NCBI GenBank assembly: GCA_964034945.1
Contig: OZ035962.1
Span: 69,082,274-69,146,273 of the forward strand
DNA: 64,000 nucleotides
From: Chrysopilus asiliformis
Taxonomy: Eukaryota; Arthropoda; Insecta; Diptera; Rhagionidae
Reading direction: 5' to 3'
Shown here: positions 44,650 through 56,500 of the stretch, in pieces
Numbering within the stretch: position 1 is the stretch's first letter
How the letters are laid out: every line of letters begins with the position of its first letter
The notes under the pieces: generated by a model
The model's input: the letters and a program-made list of their open reading frames with translations, nothing else
Told to the model about the DNA's origin: nothing
Database searches by the model: none
Position numbers and translations under genes: made by a program

Positions 44650-45787
44650 TTCAGATAATTTCTTTCGTCAAAATCAATTCGCATGTTATTTCTCTTTACC
44701 CAGTCCTTAGAAAAACAAAAATTCGGAAAATGAAGAAAAACAAGGACCCATCAACATCACATCCAGCTTTCGAGTAACCGTATTTTACTGGTGTTAGTTA
44801 AAAACAGCACAACACTGGGACCAAACTGTTTGTGAATTTAAGGTCGTTCAATGCTTGTAGAATTTGGAGGAGGGAATATTTTGTTTCAATTTCAACATTA
44901 ACAGTACCTATAACCTTTAGTATTCTGTTAGACCAGTTTTTCTTCTGTTCTACAAGTAGATACAGATGATTTGTTTTTACAAAAAAATAAAATAGAATAA
45001 TAACAATAATTGATTGAATTCTCCCCATTGCCAAAAACTTGAGGTATTATTTATAACAAAATAATTTTTATAAAACGAATCGAAAGAATTTATACGCATT
45101 TGAACACAGACCATATGAATACTGAAAGAATTTCAGTATCGACCGCCTGATTTTAAAACGTCATAAAAATTAAACGTAGTAATTTTATAATAAAATCCAC
45201 GGATAAAGTCAGGCTTAGTTTTTAATTGCCAAAAACATACCCCGGAAGCTCATATTTCCGAAACTATGCAATCTAGGACGATGAAATTGTGTCACCTTGC
45301 GTAGTTCCGTTTACAATATAATATTTTCACTACTTCGTTCTGGCAAAACAACAAAACGTCCTGTCAAGATAACGTGGTTATCCTTTCACTCAAATTTCCC
45401 GAAAAAAAATCTGACTGGCGGTTTTTCCGGTTGCTGAATCCGATTCTGAAGTCAGCAAGTTCGTGGCAAGGATATAATTCTAAGATTAAAAAGTATACAA
45501 TAAAAATACAATTTAAAAAACAAGTTTTCTGATGCTATACACATTCAAAATGCACTAAAAAATACAAAACAAGATTTCTACTAATATTTTAGGGTTAAAA
45601 AAATGTTCTTTACAATTATATATTTTGATAAAAATATAAAGTGTTTGGTGTTATAAAAGTGTGACATAGCACAGCCACTGTAGTTTATGGATGTTACAGT
45701 AGATGTGTGATTAAAAAAGTATATGTGCTGAGGTCAAAGAGCAAATGCATGTATCCAGCAGACGCCATTTTGTTCAAATCGAAGTAA
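44650..45787. other. no gene recognised
   Basis: AT-rich, nothing supported. Confidence 0.35.
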
Positions 45788-45795
45788 CGACATAC

Positions 45796-46520
45796 CACAG
45801 ATATCGTACTATTAGACTAGATCAAGCCATTTGCTATCTCAAATGGGCCACTGACCCGTCAAAAAGCTATGACGAAAAAAGGGACAAAGCTAGTAAATTC
45901 TGGGAAATTTAAATTCTGGAAAAAAATGCTTATGCAGGTCCCCGACGGAATATTATTCAATCCATATACCGATTATTCATGTTAATATTCAGAGCTGCCA
46001 CATACATTAATATGCAATTCCCTAAAAAATGTTTGCAACCTGTGTATGTCTTATGAGTTCGACGTAAAACATATAATTCAAGTGTTATTGAGTTTGTTGA
46101 TTCGAAAATCTGACATCACTAAAGTTCCAAGAAAAAATGAGAAAACCATAGTCACGCTGTCCCATATTTTTGCTATGGAATTGTTCGAGTGCCGCGATCT
46201 AGTAGTACCATAGAATAAGGAATATATAGAAAAACTCAGCCAAACAAATTTTTGACAAATTTCCCCTTCGAAGGGGGGAAAAATGTCCCTATCTTTCACT
46301 AGCTACGGCCTAAAAGTTAATTAAAAGTTAATTACGAAGCAGAGAGAACATTTTCCAATCATTTTCGTCGTATCTGTTCAATGAGATGGAGGAATCGAAT
46401 GGATAATTTTTTCCGTGTTACATCGGATCCTCTTGCTTCAAGTGGAAAAATTTTCTCTAAAAATTTGTTCTAAGAGTTTATTCTCTAGATTATTTGTTCT
46501 CTGGTAGTACGATATCTGTG
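45796..46520. mobile_element. hAT-type element
   Basis: Perfect 16-base TIR CACAGATATCGTACTA and perfect 8-base target duplication CGACATAC (45788-45795, 46521-46528). 725 bases. A minus-strand ORF at 46078-46299 lacks any domain. Confidence 0.85.
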
Positions 46521-46750
46521 CGACATACCCATTTTGTGGGGTCTTAAATGAAAGAGCTTCAAAAAAAAGCTACCAGTGTGTATTTAAAACTCGGAAAAAA
46601 CAAAATGGCAGACTAAATATGATTTAATGGTTTCGCGGTTCGACATTTTATGTTTATATAAATTTGTCGGTTTTATCGCATTAAGCGCGATCTCCATATA
46701 GCCTGATAAAGGTATGGGATGCACTTATGCCAAGACAGCTTGGAGAGCAT

Positions 46751-46849
46751 CCTACAAATTTTGTGGTTTTCTGCAGTTCTAAAAAGTTCTAATTTTCCCA
46801 ACCTACAAATTTTATGGTCTTCTGCAGTTCTAAAAAGTTCTAATTTTCG
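46751..46849. repeat. 51-base tandem duplication
   Basis: CCTACAAATTTT(G/A)TGGT onward at 46751 is repeated at 46802 with two or three differences. Confidence 0.8.
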
Positions 46850-47149
46850 ATCTGCAGAAGATTCTTCTTAACAACAGATGAACTTGTTCTTCTGATTTCT
46901 GGCATTGTCACTGCAGTTGCATATAGTCACAATAACCGCACACAAGGCCATCACACATAAGCAATTTTCTATAGCAAGATGTGATTGGAGATTGATTTGT
47001 ATGAAATTAGCATATAATCGACTTCAGTCGAAAGGGGAAAGTCCATAATTTCCTGAAATGTGGTAGGGAGCTTATAACTCCTTTTATTCAGTCACTCTTT
47101 CTGAAAATTACAAAACATTCAGGGAATTCACAGTCGTCTTTTAAAATGC

Positions 47150-47625
47150 GGGTAAATTTACCGCTCGGTAATTCAGTCAAATTTAACAGATTTTTACCGA
47201 GACGGTAACTTGGTTCATGTAAAAATGAATTACCGAATTCGGTAATTGTATACATGCCTCGAGTCGTGTTTTTCAGCCTCGGTATTCGGTATCAAGAATC
47301 AACCGCGGGTGGCGCTAGTAATGTTTTAGTTGTCAAATTTTCTCGCTGGTTTTTTTGTTAATCTCAGCGGACTGATGCAAATTTTTTCAATTTTGATAGC
47401 CGTTGCCACAATAGAAATTCAAAAGAATACATCAAACATGGATTTAAAGGTATGTGACATATTTTACAATCAAATTCGCAGTTCATGATTTGGTCACGTA
47501 TCAAATAAAAGCGCTGTTCTCAAATCTGTGCTGTGGGATGTTCACAGCAGAATATTTTCAGTCTTTTAATATTACCGAAAATACCGAATACCGAATACCG
47601 AAGAGGATTGTGAATACCCTCATTA
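47150..47625. mobile_element. possible motif-dense element with TACCGA/TCGGTA array
   Basis: About a dozen TACCGA/TCGGTA words, including ATTACCGAATTCGGTAAT, at the two ends, with GGGTA ends in inverse orientation. ATGGATTTAAAG followed by GTATGT (about 47439) may be a tiny first exon. Boundaries uncertain. Confidence 0.35.
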
Positions 47626-48967
47626 TATCTTTCTGGTTTTCTGATTTTTTCCGTCAGATAAGAAGTCCGCTGTATGGAGATTGATCTTTAATTTGTTATT
47701 TAGATAAAAATATTTTTCTATGAGGACCAAATATCTTTGTAAAATTTTATAATATTGCTCTAATCGACTCGGGAAATATTTTTTAGGCAAAATCAACATG
47801 TAGAAATTTTTAATGAATACAATACTTTCTTGTACTTCGTATCGTATAACAAAGTAAAAATTTGGACCAATTTGCTTATTTCGTTGAAATCATGTGTCCG
47901 TTATTTATTCTAACTGGAAAGAGATATTTCATTTTCTTCTCTGTGGATGTAAAGCCTTCGCTTCCAATTAGTATTTTTGGCTACCTGGCTCTATTCATCT
48001 GCCGATTTTTTTAAATTTGTTATGGATGGGGATTTTCAGTAAAATCACAAGACTTGTATCTGCATATTGTTAAAAATTGTCATTTAACACGGCAATGTAA
48101 ACCAATACTGTAATAGAACTGGGTCCAGATATTTTTTGGAAATTGATATTTTGTGGATTATTCAATGTACACTTGAAACAGTAAAATAATTTCATAAAAT
48201 AAATTTATTATATCATAAATGAAGTGCATATAAAAATGTTGTATAAGATTCAATTAATGACTAAATATTATATTCTCCTGTACTTTTTTGACCATTTTTC
48301 TCAGACGACGGCAGATCAACCTAAAATTATTTTAAATGTTTTATAATCGAATAGTTCCATTGTTTATTATCGTAGCGTGCAATATGATCCAAAATGTGCT
48401 TAATATGGATAAATTTCTTCACATTGTTTCTAAAATAATGTATTTGTAAATGTTGATTTAAGGTATGTTATGAGTTTGGTTTTTTTTATCAATTTACAAG
48501 TTAATCAGATACTCGATTTAGCAAAAATCCACTTTGTCAGTTTAGTCGGAAAGGATTGAAATCAAATTCTTCTAAAAACAATTTTCCTGAGCATAACAAA
48601 TTGTTTTATAGATACAAACGAAGTTCAGGAAAATACCCTTTTGTAGCAAAGTACAGCTGACTTCAATAAATAAAGAACCTTTTTCAGGAGACCGATTTTT
48701 GGGGTATCTGGAAAATTTGATATCTTTGCACCCTCTAGTTACCCGGCTGTGTCCGCACTATTAGATCTAAAAGATTCCAAGAATTATCTCACGACGTCTT
48801 TTTTAAACATCTTGAGACATTAAAAGGGAGCTTGTTGCTTTAACTTTATCGCAAGATCCTATGTATGATTTTATTAAAAGAATTTAAGAAATACCATGTT
48901 TAAAAGAAATGTGCTGCGTTCAAAATATAGTGAGCACGTTAAATATAGCTTTAATTTAATAGCAAAA
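47626..48967. other. no gene recognised
   Basis: AT-rich, nothing supported. Confidence 0.4.
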
Positions 48968-48969
48968 TA

Positions 48970-49419
48970 CAGTAGAGATTCGGTAATTCGAACACTCTGT
49001 AATTCGAAAATCACGCTAATTTGATCAATCATTTCTTTATATTGGGTATCTTGTAATTCGAATTGTGGTCGATATTTTGGTCTCTGTAATTCGAACTTTT
49101 CTGGTCAAGCATGGAAATGGCATGAATACAATGACTAAGACATTTAGTAACAAAATTTGCGTGATGGTATGTACGGTCGTAGCTGTACAGGCATTAGTTT
49201 TAAAGCCAAACTTTCAAGTTTCTTTAAAAAGAACTGAATGTTGTCATATAAGTGTATATACTTTTTGAAGGCAGGAACATTGTTACTTAATTTTAACTTG
49301 AAAGTATATTTTTTCCCCATTAAGACTGTTTTATCAAACAAAATGTCCACCATAAAAAAGAATCCAGTAATTCGAATTAGATCCGGTTTTTATTGATTCA
49401 AATTACCGAATCTCTACTG
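48970..49419. mobile_element. pogo-like TIR element
   Basis: 450 bases, TIR CAGTAGAGATTCGGTAATT, flanked by TA (48968-48969, 49420-49421). TGTAATTCGAA words repeat inside. Short ORFs on both strands are not recognisable. Confidence 0.7.
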
Positions 49420-49460
49420 TAATTGAAGTTGAGATAACTGCCTTTAAAAAACTTCGCTTT

Positions 49461-50059
49461 TTATACCCGTATGGTGAAACCAAAGGGTATATTACCTTTG
49501 CCTTACCGTTTGTAACGCCAAGATCTCGTCATCGCACACAAAAATGAATGGTGTAGTGTTTAGAATGATGAAAACTGGTGTAGTGTTTAGAATGATGAAA
49601 AAAGTTGAATTTAGCATGTCCGTCCGTCTGTCCGTCCGTCTGTCCGTCCGTCTGTCCGTCTGTCTGTCTGTCTGTGGCGCGGATTGCGGGCGCACGGATT
49701 GAGCTACAGACTTGAAATTTTACACAGGTCCGTTTTTCGTAAAATGCGAGGCTAAGTTCGTTAATGGGCAAAAATGGACCATTAGGGGCGGTACCCCCCA
49801 TACCAATGAAAACGTTTTTTGCGAATATCTTAAAAACGGTGCATCTTATCAAAAAAGTGCAAGAACAAAAGTTGTTTAGGACATGATTCTACATTAAAGT
49901 TCCATACATCAAAATCCAATTGGAACAAGTTTTAAAAAAATCTTATTGGAAAGTTTGACTTCAAAGTGGAATTTTGATACAACTGTTTGCCGTTCACTTA
50001 AATCACCATACGGGTTTTCAATAATTTCCAGATTGGCAATTATAGCTTTTGTTATGTTT
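49461..50059 (+). mobile_element. Helentron-type element, copy C, full length
   Basis: Complete from TATACCCGTATGGTGAAACC to the ATT(T/G)CCAGATTGGCAAT hairpin and GCTTTTGTTATG. (GTCY)n at 49619-49672. A 23-base block (GGTGTAGTGTTTAGAATGATG) is duplicated at 49549 and 49576. Confidence 0.85.
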
Positions 50060-50511
50060 TAGTTTGCAGCAGGTTATCCCATACAACAGACTATTTTTAT
50101 ACAAAAAATTATTTTATAAAAATTACTTTTACCGCACATCGCCATACCCCCCAAAAAAAACTCCAAAAAGTTGTTAGAAAACCGTGATTTAGACTCGTGG
50201 TAGCGACCCTACATGGAATGAGTTTTATAAGTAGTGTGTACGATAAATATACAGTGGCGTAGCGAGGGTTCATGGCGCCCGGGGCGGAAGTTAAATTTGC
50301 CGCCCTAAAATGATTTTTCTATTACTGACGTTTCCACCTAAAAATCCATATTTTGAAAATGACGCGTACTTCGATTGGCGTGTCGTTTACAAGTAAAGTT
50401 TTTGTTGATAGGCAAATGTCGACCAATAATTCGTCTCTTGTTGAAAACGACACGATAATCATAAAGAGGATGAATACCAATTAGCGCTACATTTTTTAAA
50501 TATCAATTGTG

Positions 50512-51444
50512 TTACCCGTATGGTAAAACCAATGAGTATACACTCATACCTCGCTATACGGCCGTTCTTTATACAGCTTTTCGCTATAACGGCCTTCTTT
50601 AATTATGGCACTTTTTCGATTTACGGCCCAAAATGTTTCGTTATACGGCCCAAAAAAAAATTGCGAAAAAAAACAAAAGCTTTAATTGCCAATCTAATTC
50701 AATTACCGTTTGTAACGCCAAGATCCCGTCATCACACGGTCATCTTGATCTGTCATCAAGATCCAGTGAGTTTATAATGATCAAAAAAGTCGTTTTTTTG
50801 GATATCCGTCCGTCCGTCCGTCTGTCTGTCTGTCCGTACGTCCGTCCGTCTGTCCGTCCGTCTGTGGCGCGTATCGCGGACCCACGGAAATTTTGCACAA
50901 AGCCGTTTTTCCTAAAATGCGAGGTTAAGTTCGTTAACTCTTAAAGGCTTGGTGGTACACGCGATGTACCACCTTTTTTGTAACAAATACTGCACGGTGG
51001 TATCAAAATTGTACCACCAATTAAACCGTCTTTCATTGCCGTATGATACTTTAAAATGGTACCACTAAAAAAAAACAAAAAAAAAATTTTTTTTTCGAGT
51101 GCCGGAAGGGTGAAGATATTTGCTATTTTTCTGTGCCTCTAAGGGTTAATGTGCAAAAACGGACTCGCCATATGAACTAAACGTTTTTTACGAATTTCTC
51201 AAAAACGGTGCATCTTATCAAATAAGTCCAAGAACAAAAGTTGTTTAGGATACGTTTTTACATAAAACTCCCATATATCAAAATCCAATTGGAAGAACTT
51301 TTAAAAAAATCCTATGGGAAAATTTGACTTCAAATTGGAATTTTGATACCACCCTTCGCCGTTCAATTAAACTTGAAGAAATGTCATATCACCATACGGG
51401 TCTCCAATAATTACCAGATTGGCAATTAAGGCTTTTTTATGTTT
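50512..51444 (+). mobile_element. Helentron-type element, copy D, diverged and interrupted
   Basis: The starts TTACCCGTATGGTAAAACC, GTTTGTAACGCCAAGATCCC and (GTCY)n (50806-50860) are followed after the piggyBac-like insertion by the usual 3' half, ending ACCAGATTGGCAATTAAGGC. A pogo-like piece (50540-50660) and an inverted 3' Helentron-type end (50672-50700) lie in its 5' part. Confidence 0.75.
50938..51145. mobile_element. piggyBac-like MITE nested in Helentron-type copy D
   Basis: 208 bases, flanked by TTAA (50934-50937, 51146-51149). TIR C(T/C)CTTA(A/G)AGGC. The flanks rejoin to the uninterrupted Helentron-type text GTTCGTTAATG. Palindromic GGTGGTAC/GTACCACC words fill the left half. Confidence 0.75.
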
Positions 51445-51663
51445 CAAGGTAAAGACTGGTTTAAACAAAACGTTACTCAAAAACTGATTGACCAGTACAA
51501 AAGTTATATTAAAAATTGTAAGCAATAATTTCAAATTTGTTTAAAAGAAAAAAATGTGTTTCACATGTGTTTCACATTTTTTTACAAAAACACTTTTCTG
51601 GCTTTTTGGACTGAAAATTCTGTTATTATGCTGTCGAAATCGATTTATTTGGTTAATTCTTCC

Positions 51664-51855
51664 TCAATTGACAAAAGAGCCAAGTTGTTTAATCTTAACG
51701 TGCTCATAGTCCATCTCAAATAATTTTTTATAAGCTTTAGCTTCGAAAAACTCCTTTCGTAACTTGCTACGCTTATTCCTATTGTTAGAAAGATTCGAAG
51801 CATTGTCCCTATATAGCGTAAACTTTCCTATATCAAAGACACTATCTTTTAACAC
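51664..51855 (-). pseudogene. possible hAT transposase C-terminal remnant
   Basis: 63 codons, R/K-rich with F-F-E-A-K-A-Y-K-K-L-F-E-M-D-Y-E. The spacing F-x2-A-K-x2-K-x2-L-x3-M-x2-E recalls the dimerisation region near the end of hAT transposases. The position, close to the right end of the hAT 50252-51991, fits. Weak sequence match only. Confidence 0.35.
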
Positions 51856-52105
51856 CCAATTTTTTCATTTGTTCCGAAATGTGTTGAAACTTTTTTTTTA
51901 ATTTGTTCCGAAATGTCGTGAATTTGCCGCCCCATAAAGAGTGCCGCCCGGGGCGGACCGCCCCCCCCGCCCCCCCCTCGCTACGCCACTGTAAATATAC
52001 AGTTTTTAATTTAAAATTGTTTGACTCCGATCTATTAAAACTGTTAAAATGATGTAGTATTCATGTTTCTCTGTGTATGTAGTATTTATAAGCCTTTGTA
52101 ATCTT

Positions 52106-53330
52106 CACGGTAAAAACTGGAGTCTAATTTTAAGACTTTTTTTCCTACATATAGGTCAACACCTTTTTGAGCCTAAAAATCAAACTTTAAAAGTTTGAAA
52201 TTATTTTCCTTTTAAATAGTATTATCCGGTCTAAATTTAAGGTATTAAAATTTAAATTTTAGTCTAAAAAATCTAAAAATTAGTTCCAAATTTCTAAAAA
52301 TTCTCAAATTAAAACCTTATGGTTTAAGTTTAAGATGTCTGAGTCTTAAATTAAGACTGGAATGGTTAAAAAATAGTCATAAACTTCTAAAATTCGTGAA
52401 TTATCCGGGTAAATAAGACTATCCGGTCTAAATTTAAGACTTAAAAGTTTTAATTTCAAACTGAAATTACTAAAAAGTAGTTACAATTTTCTAAAACTGA
52501 CTCAAATTTAGACTTCGAAGTTTAAATTTCAAACCTTTTTTTTATGTTTATGCCAGGAGCTTAGGCAAATTGGTCCGTGTTTAGTCCATGAGCAGAAGCA
52601 GAAAAGTTCCAAATTCAAATTCAAGCCGAATTATTTTTGCCCTGAGTGGGATTTGAACCACTGCTCTTTGGATCACAAGGCAAGCACTTAGCTGACTGAG
52701 CCATCCACGCCCGCAAATTAAATCCTTAATTTTAGATTAATATGTATAGAAAATATACTCAGACTTCTAAAATAAACCAATTCCAGACTTTACTTTCTAA
52801 ATTTTAGAATAATGAGTTTTAATTATAGGCTGAAATGATTAAAAAGTAGTCACAATTTTCTAAAACTGAATAAATTGTAGACTTTGAAGTTTTGTTTTTA
52901 GACCGAAAAGTCGAATTCGAGTATCGCGACTTTTCTAAAAATTGACCGACCGACTGATGAATTTGAAAAAGAAAAATAAACTGAAAAGACTAAATATTAG
53001 ACAAAAAGTTTAATTCAATTTTATCCGAATTGAAGTAAAACTTACAAGGTTTAGTTCTCAAACTTATAGGTCTAATATTTCGATTAAAAGTCTAGAATTA
53101 AGGCGGAGAGGTTTAAAACAAATTTTTAAGAAAGAAAAAGTTTACTTTTTAAACTATAGTCTTAAAAATAAACCGAAACTCACTAAATATTAAACTTTTC
53201 GACTAAAATATACTCTAAACTTTCAAAAAGTTTTAAAAATAGAGAAAATAGTTTAAAATTCCACTAAACTTTCAAAAGTTTAAAAAATAGAAGGAAAAAG
53301 TCTTAAAATTAGACTCCAGTTTTTACCGTG
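52106..53330. mobile_element. CACGG(C/T)AAAAA-type element with GTCTAAA array, hosting SINE copy 2
   Basis: Perfect 31-base TIR beginning CACGGTAAAAACTGGAGTCT. Nearly the whole interior is built from TTTAGAC/GTCTAAA and TTAAGAC words. SINE copy 2 is at 52536-52715. No target duplication and no transposase seen. It ends just downstream of the last exons of the Cys-loop-like gene. Confidence 0.75.
52536..52715 (-). mobile_element. tRNA-derived SINE, copy 2
   Basis: This is the reverse complement of the unit at 334-513: T run (A tail) at 52536-52543, body, then the tRNA-like head ending near 52715. It lies inside the CACGG-type element 52106-53330. Flanks AAATTTCAAACC and AAATTAAATCC may be a decayed target duplication. 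Confidence 0.75.
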
Positions 53331-53387
53331 TAGACTACTTTCGTCCTGTACTAATTAAACTTCATACAATTTTACGAATATATTTAC

Positions 53388-53429
53388 CATATCGAAACCG
53401 TCGACGGTCTTCAATTTATCTTTGCGTTT
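53388..53429 (-). CDS. possible ninth exon of the Cys-loop-like gene
   Basis: After exon 8 a GT donor lies at 53501-53500. About 70 bases further on, an AG acceptor at 53431-53430 opens a 42-base in-frame stretch of 14 codons (begins K-R-K-D-K-L-K) that is followed by a GTAAAT donor. Basic residues suit the cytoplasmic M3-M4 loop. If this donor is not used, translation continues ten codons and stops at 53355-53357. Reading straight through exon 8 instead stops at 53439. No M4-like segment was found below this point, where a mobile element begins at 53330. Confidence 0.35.
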
Positions 53430-53501
53430 CTAAACGAATTAAGTCGAAATTATATATTTGCTTTTTTCCAAATTTATATGTATTTTAATTTTAAAATTTA
53501 C

Positions 53502-56500
53502 CCTTTCATACTTCCGCTCCTCTTCATCCACAGAATAAACAACTTCGTGGTTTCGAATTTCAAATATAATTTGCAACGTCACAATCACCCAGAATATAAA
53601 TAATGCTCCGTGGTAACACAATACTAATAATGAAAATCCAAATTAAAATTTATTTGCATTTTAAGATTTTTGGAATTGTTGTAGTTCTTACATAAGACTG
53701 GAACCCGTCTAACTGATAAATCCAAAGCGATTATAAGGAAAGCAATTGCTAACAGTAAGAATGCTATTAAACTAATGAAAATCCTTGGGTATTCCGTCTT
53801 AATAAATGATATCAGAATTGTTAATGTGAACGCTGAAAGTAGAAACCGAAAACAATATTAGAAAGAAAATTTATTGATCGACTTAAAGATAATTACCAAA
53901 CAATCCAATGAAAAATATTGTAATGCCAGCTATATTGTTTCTACTGAACTTTAATGTTACCAACAAATTATTATCAAACGAGACGGATGCCTCTACCGGC
54001 TCTGATTCCTTCTTGACATCTAATGAAAATTTATCTTGAATTGGTTCAAATTTAAAGATTTCAGATAAATTTTCATTAAACTTTAATCCGAATCTGCACT
54101 CGAAGTTGTTACTAATCCAGGTATTAAAATTTTCTTCACAATCAATAGCTTCAAAACAAAATTCATTGGATTTGAGGTGAACTTGGCTATTGTATCGAAC
54201 GACACCGTCATAAATTGCATTCAGTTTTGTATCATTCAGAGTAGTTGATGCACTAGGAAATAAAATAAATAAGAATAATTTTCTATTTGCAAAAATATTC
54301 TTACGGATTTATTAAATGTAGTTCTGGTGCCCAAATATTATTCGATGTGATTGCAATTGTTTCCATTCCAGTTTCAAAAGCTCTCCATTTGAATCTATTA
54401 TCTACCCAACTCTACGAAAATAGTATTTAAATTCAAAAAAAAATTATTCAAAAAACCCTATTAAAATTTATTACAAAATTCAAAATAGCATTCGTCGTTA
54501 CTGTGGAAGTTTCCCAGTTATATGCCAGACCCACGATTTCGATTGAAAACTTTGCTTCGGCTATATTTGGCACGTCCATTTGATAGATGCTGATGTTATT
54601 TTTTAATTGTTCATAATCTGAAATTATTTTACAATTACTGGTTCAGACGTCCCTTAATTTACCGCGTCTTATAGATAAGACGTTTTGATATACGACAAAA
54701 AAAAATTATATACGACGTTTAATATCGTGAACAAATTTTATTTGTTTAAATAACGGAACATTTAATTTTAACTTATGTAATTTCCACAATAAACCTATAC
54801 AGTGTATCTCGATTATAACGTATCTCATGGGGGAGTGAAAATTCGTACGCTATAACAGCAATCCGTTGTAGAAGTACGATTTATATGAAGAAATTGTCCT
54901 CGGTACTTCAGATTGGGTACATTATGAGCGAAAGTGCGTTATTACAGAGTCCGTTATAACCACCTTATACTGTATAAAAGTACCAGGAAGGCCGAGCCAT
55001 GCTCGGCGACCTCAAAATCTTACTTTTGCTGATTTTTGGGGAAAAACTAAATTCACATTATCGTTACAGAGCTTTTCCAGAGTTTTTAAATTCCCGACCT
55101 AGCAAGCTAGAACTAAAACTAACGCGCGATAACCAAATTTCATAGAAATCGGTTGAGTAGTTATTGAGTAATCGCTGTCACCGATTTTTGAAACGTTGTT
55201 TTGAGACACCAGATGCGGTTATCGAGGGGAGGGAAAAGACAGGTTTGTAGTGGAAAAATCGAAAGCCCTTAGCCCCCTTAGTAATACTGTAGTAATACTG
55301 ACCACCCAATTCGAAGATATCAGGCGAGGGGTATCGAGGGGAATTTTCTCAGAGGTGAGACCTATCTAGAACGATTCCTTGTCCCCGAAAATCCCTAACC
55401 CGCAAGTTTTGTGAAAATCGTTAGGCGGGTTTTCGAGATCGTTTGTTCAGACAGACAGACAGACATACATTCCTCGTATTATATTATAGGATAACTCCGT
55501 GCTGATATAAACAAAAACTATCTTCTTTGCAATTTTATGTACTGAAGTGCTAATAATAAACTTCTAAGCTATTCGATAGCAAAAGTGAACCAAAGAACTT
55601 AAATTCTATAATACTTTCAAAAATTCAATTTCAGAACTTTTTTGTCTTAAACATTTAACCGGATTGAGTGATATTTCACTCTTATCGCTTATTAAAAATA
55701 ATTGTTCATTATTAATCATTGTAAAAGTTATTATTTTTAGAAATTAGTCAATATTCTAAAAAATTACCAGAGTCGTGACAATTGTAGAAATATAATGTTG
55801 GTCTAAATCCAAAACTTCTCAACCAAATGTACTGAAATGCGTCTATGAATTCAAATTTTTGTTCCATTAGAAGTGAAGACTCGACATAAACTTGTAGTCT
55901 GTTATCTGAAAAAAATATTAGGTAATTGTGATTATTTATATAAATATCATATTAAATACTCTTTTACTACACTCAGAAAAATAATTCGTAATATCTATGA
56001 AAAACCCAATAAAGTCTATTAATAATTAGGCGTGACTTGGAACCATTGATGTGTGGTCTATGACAAAAATTAATAATTTTTTGAAACGATTTTTATAAAG
56101 TTTTTCATTGATATCATAAAGTTTTTAATGGAATTTATAAAATCTATGAAATCTACTCAAAGAATTTGCGAAAAAATTTCATTGATCAATTGTCAAAAAT
56201 CAACAAAATTTCATGTTTGTTTTAATTCTGCCCAGTAATTTCAATTTCTGTGGTATTTGGTATTGGTATCTTTTTACTATTATCAAATTTACTTACTTTT
56301 GCTTTACACTTACACTTTTCTGATTCACTTACTTACAGATTATACACTTACCTTTCATTCTGCTTATAACCACATGTCCCAATTGTTAAAACTTCCATTA
56401 TTTTCCAGTAAATTGTTTCATTAATTTTATTAAATTTTTCATAAAAACAATGTTTGTTCTTGCATAAAGCCTATGAAAAGTCGTCTTTGAATTTATGATT

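Larger units (their letters stand above)
50252..51991. mobile_element. hAT element (CAGTGGCGTAGC type) hosting a Helentron-type copy
   Basis: TIR CAGTGGCGTAGCGAGGG, perfect 8-base target duplication TAAATATA (50244-50251, 51992-51999). The ends resemble the Tip100-type hAT group. A minus-strand ORF (51664-51855) may be the carboxyl end of its transposase. The Helentron-type copy D occupies 50512-51444. Confidence 0.9.

Noticed and set aside
49492..49852. Proteins with D-R-Q-T repeats in several places (also near 2660, 39974, 50633, 59471, 62339)
   Set aside because: They are translations of the (GTCY)n tract and core of the Helentron-type family, in several frames.
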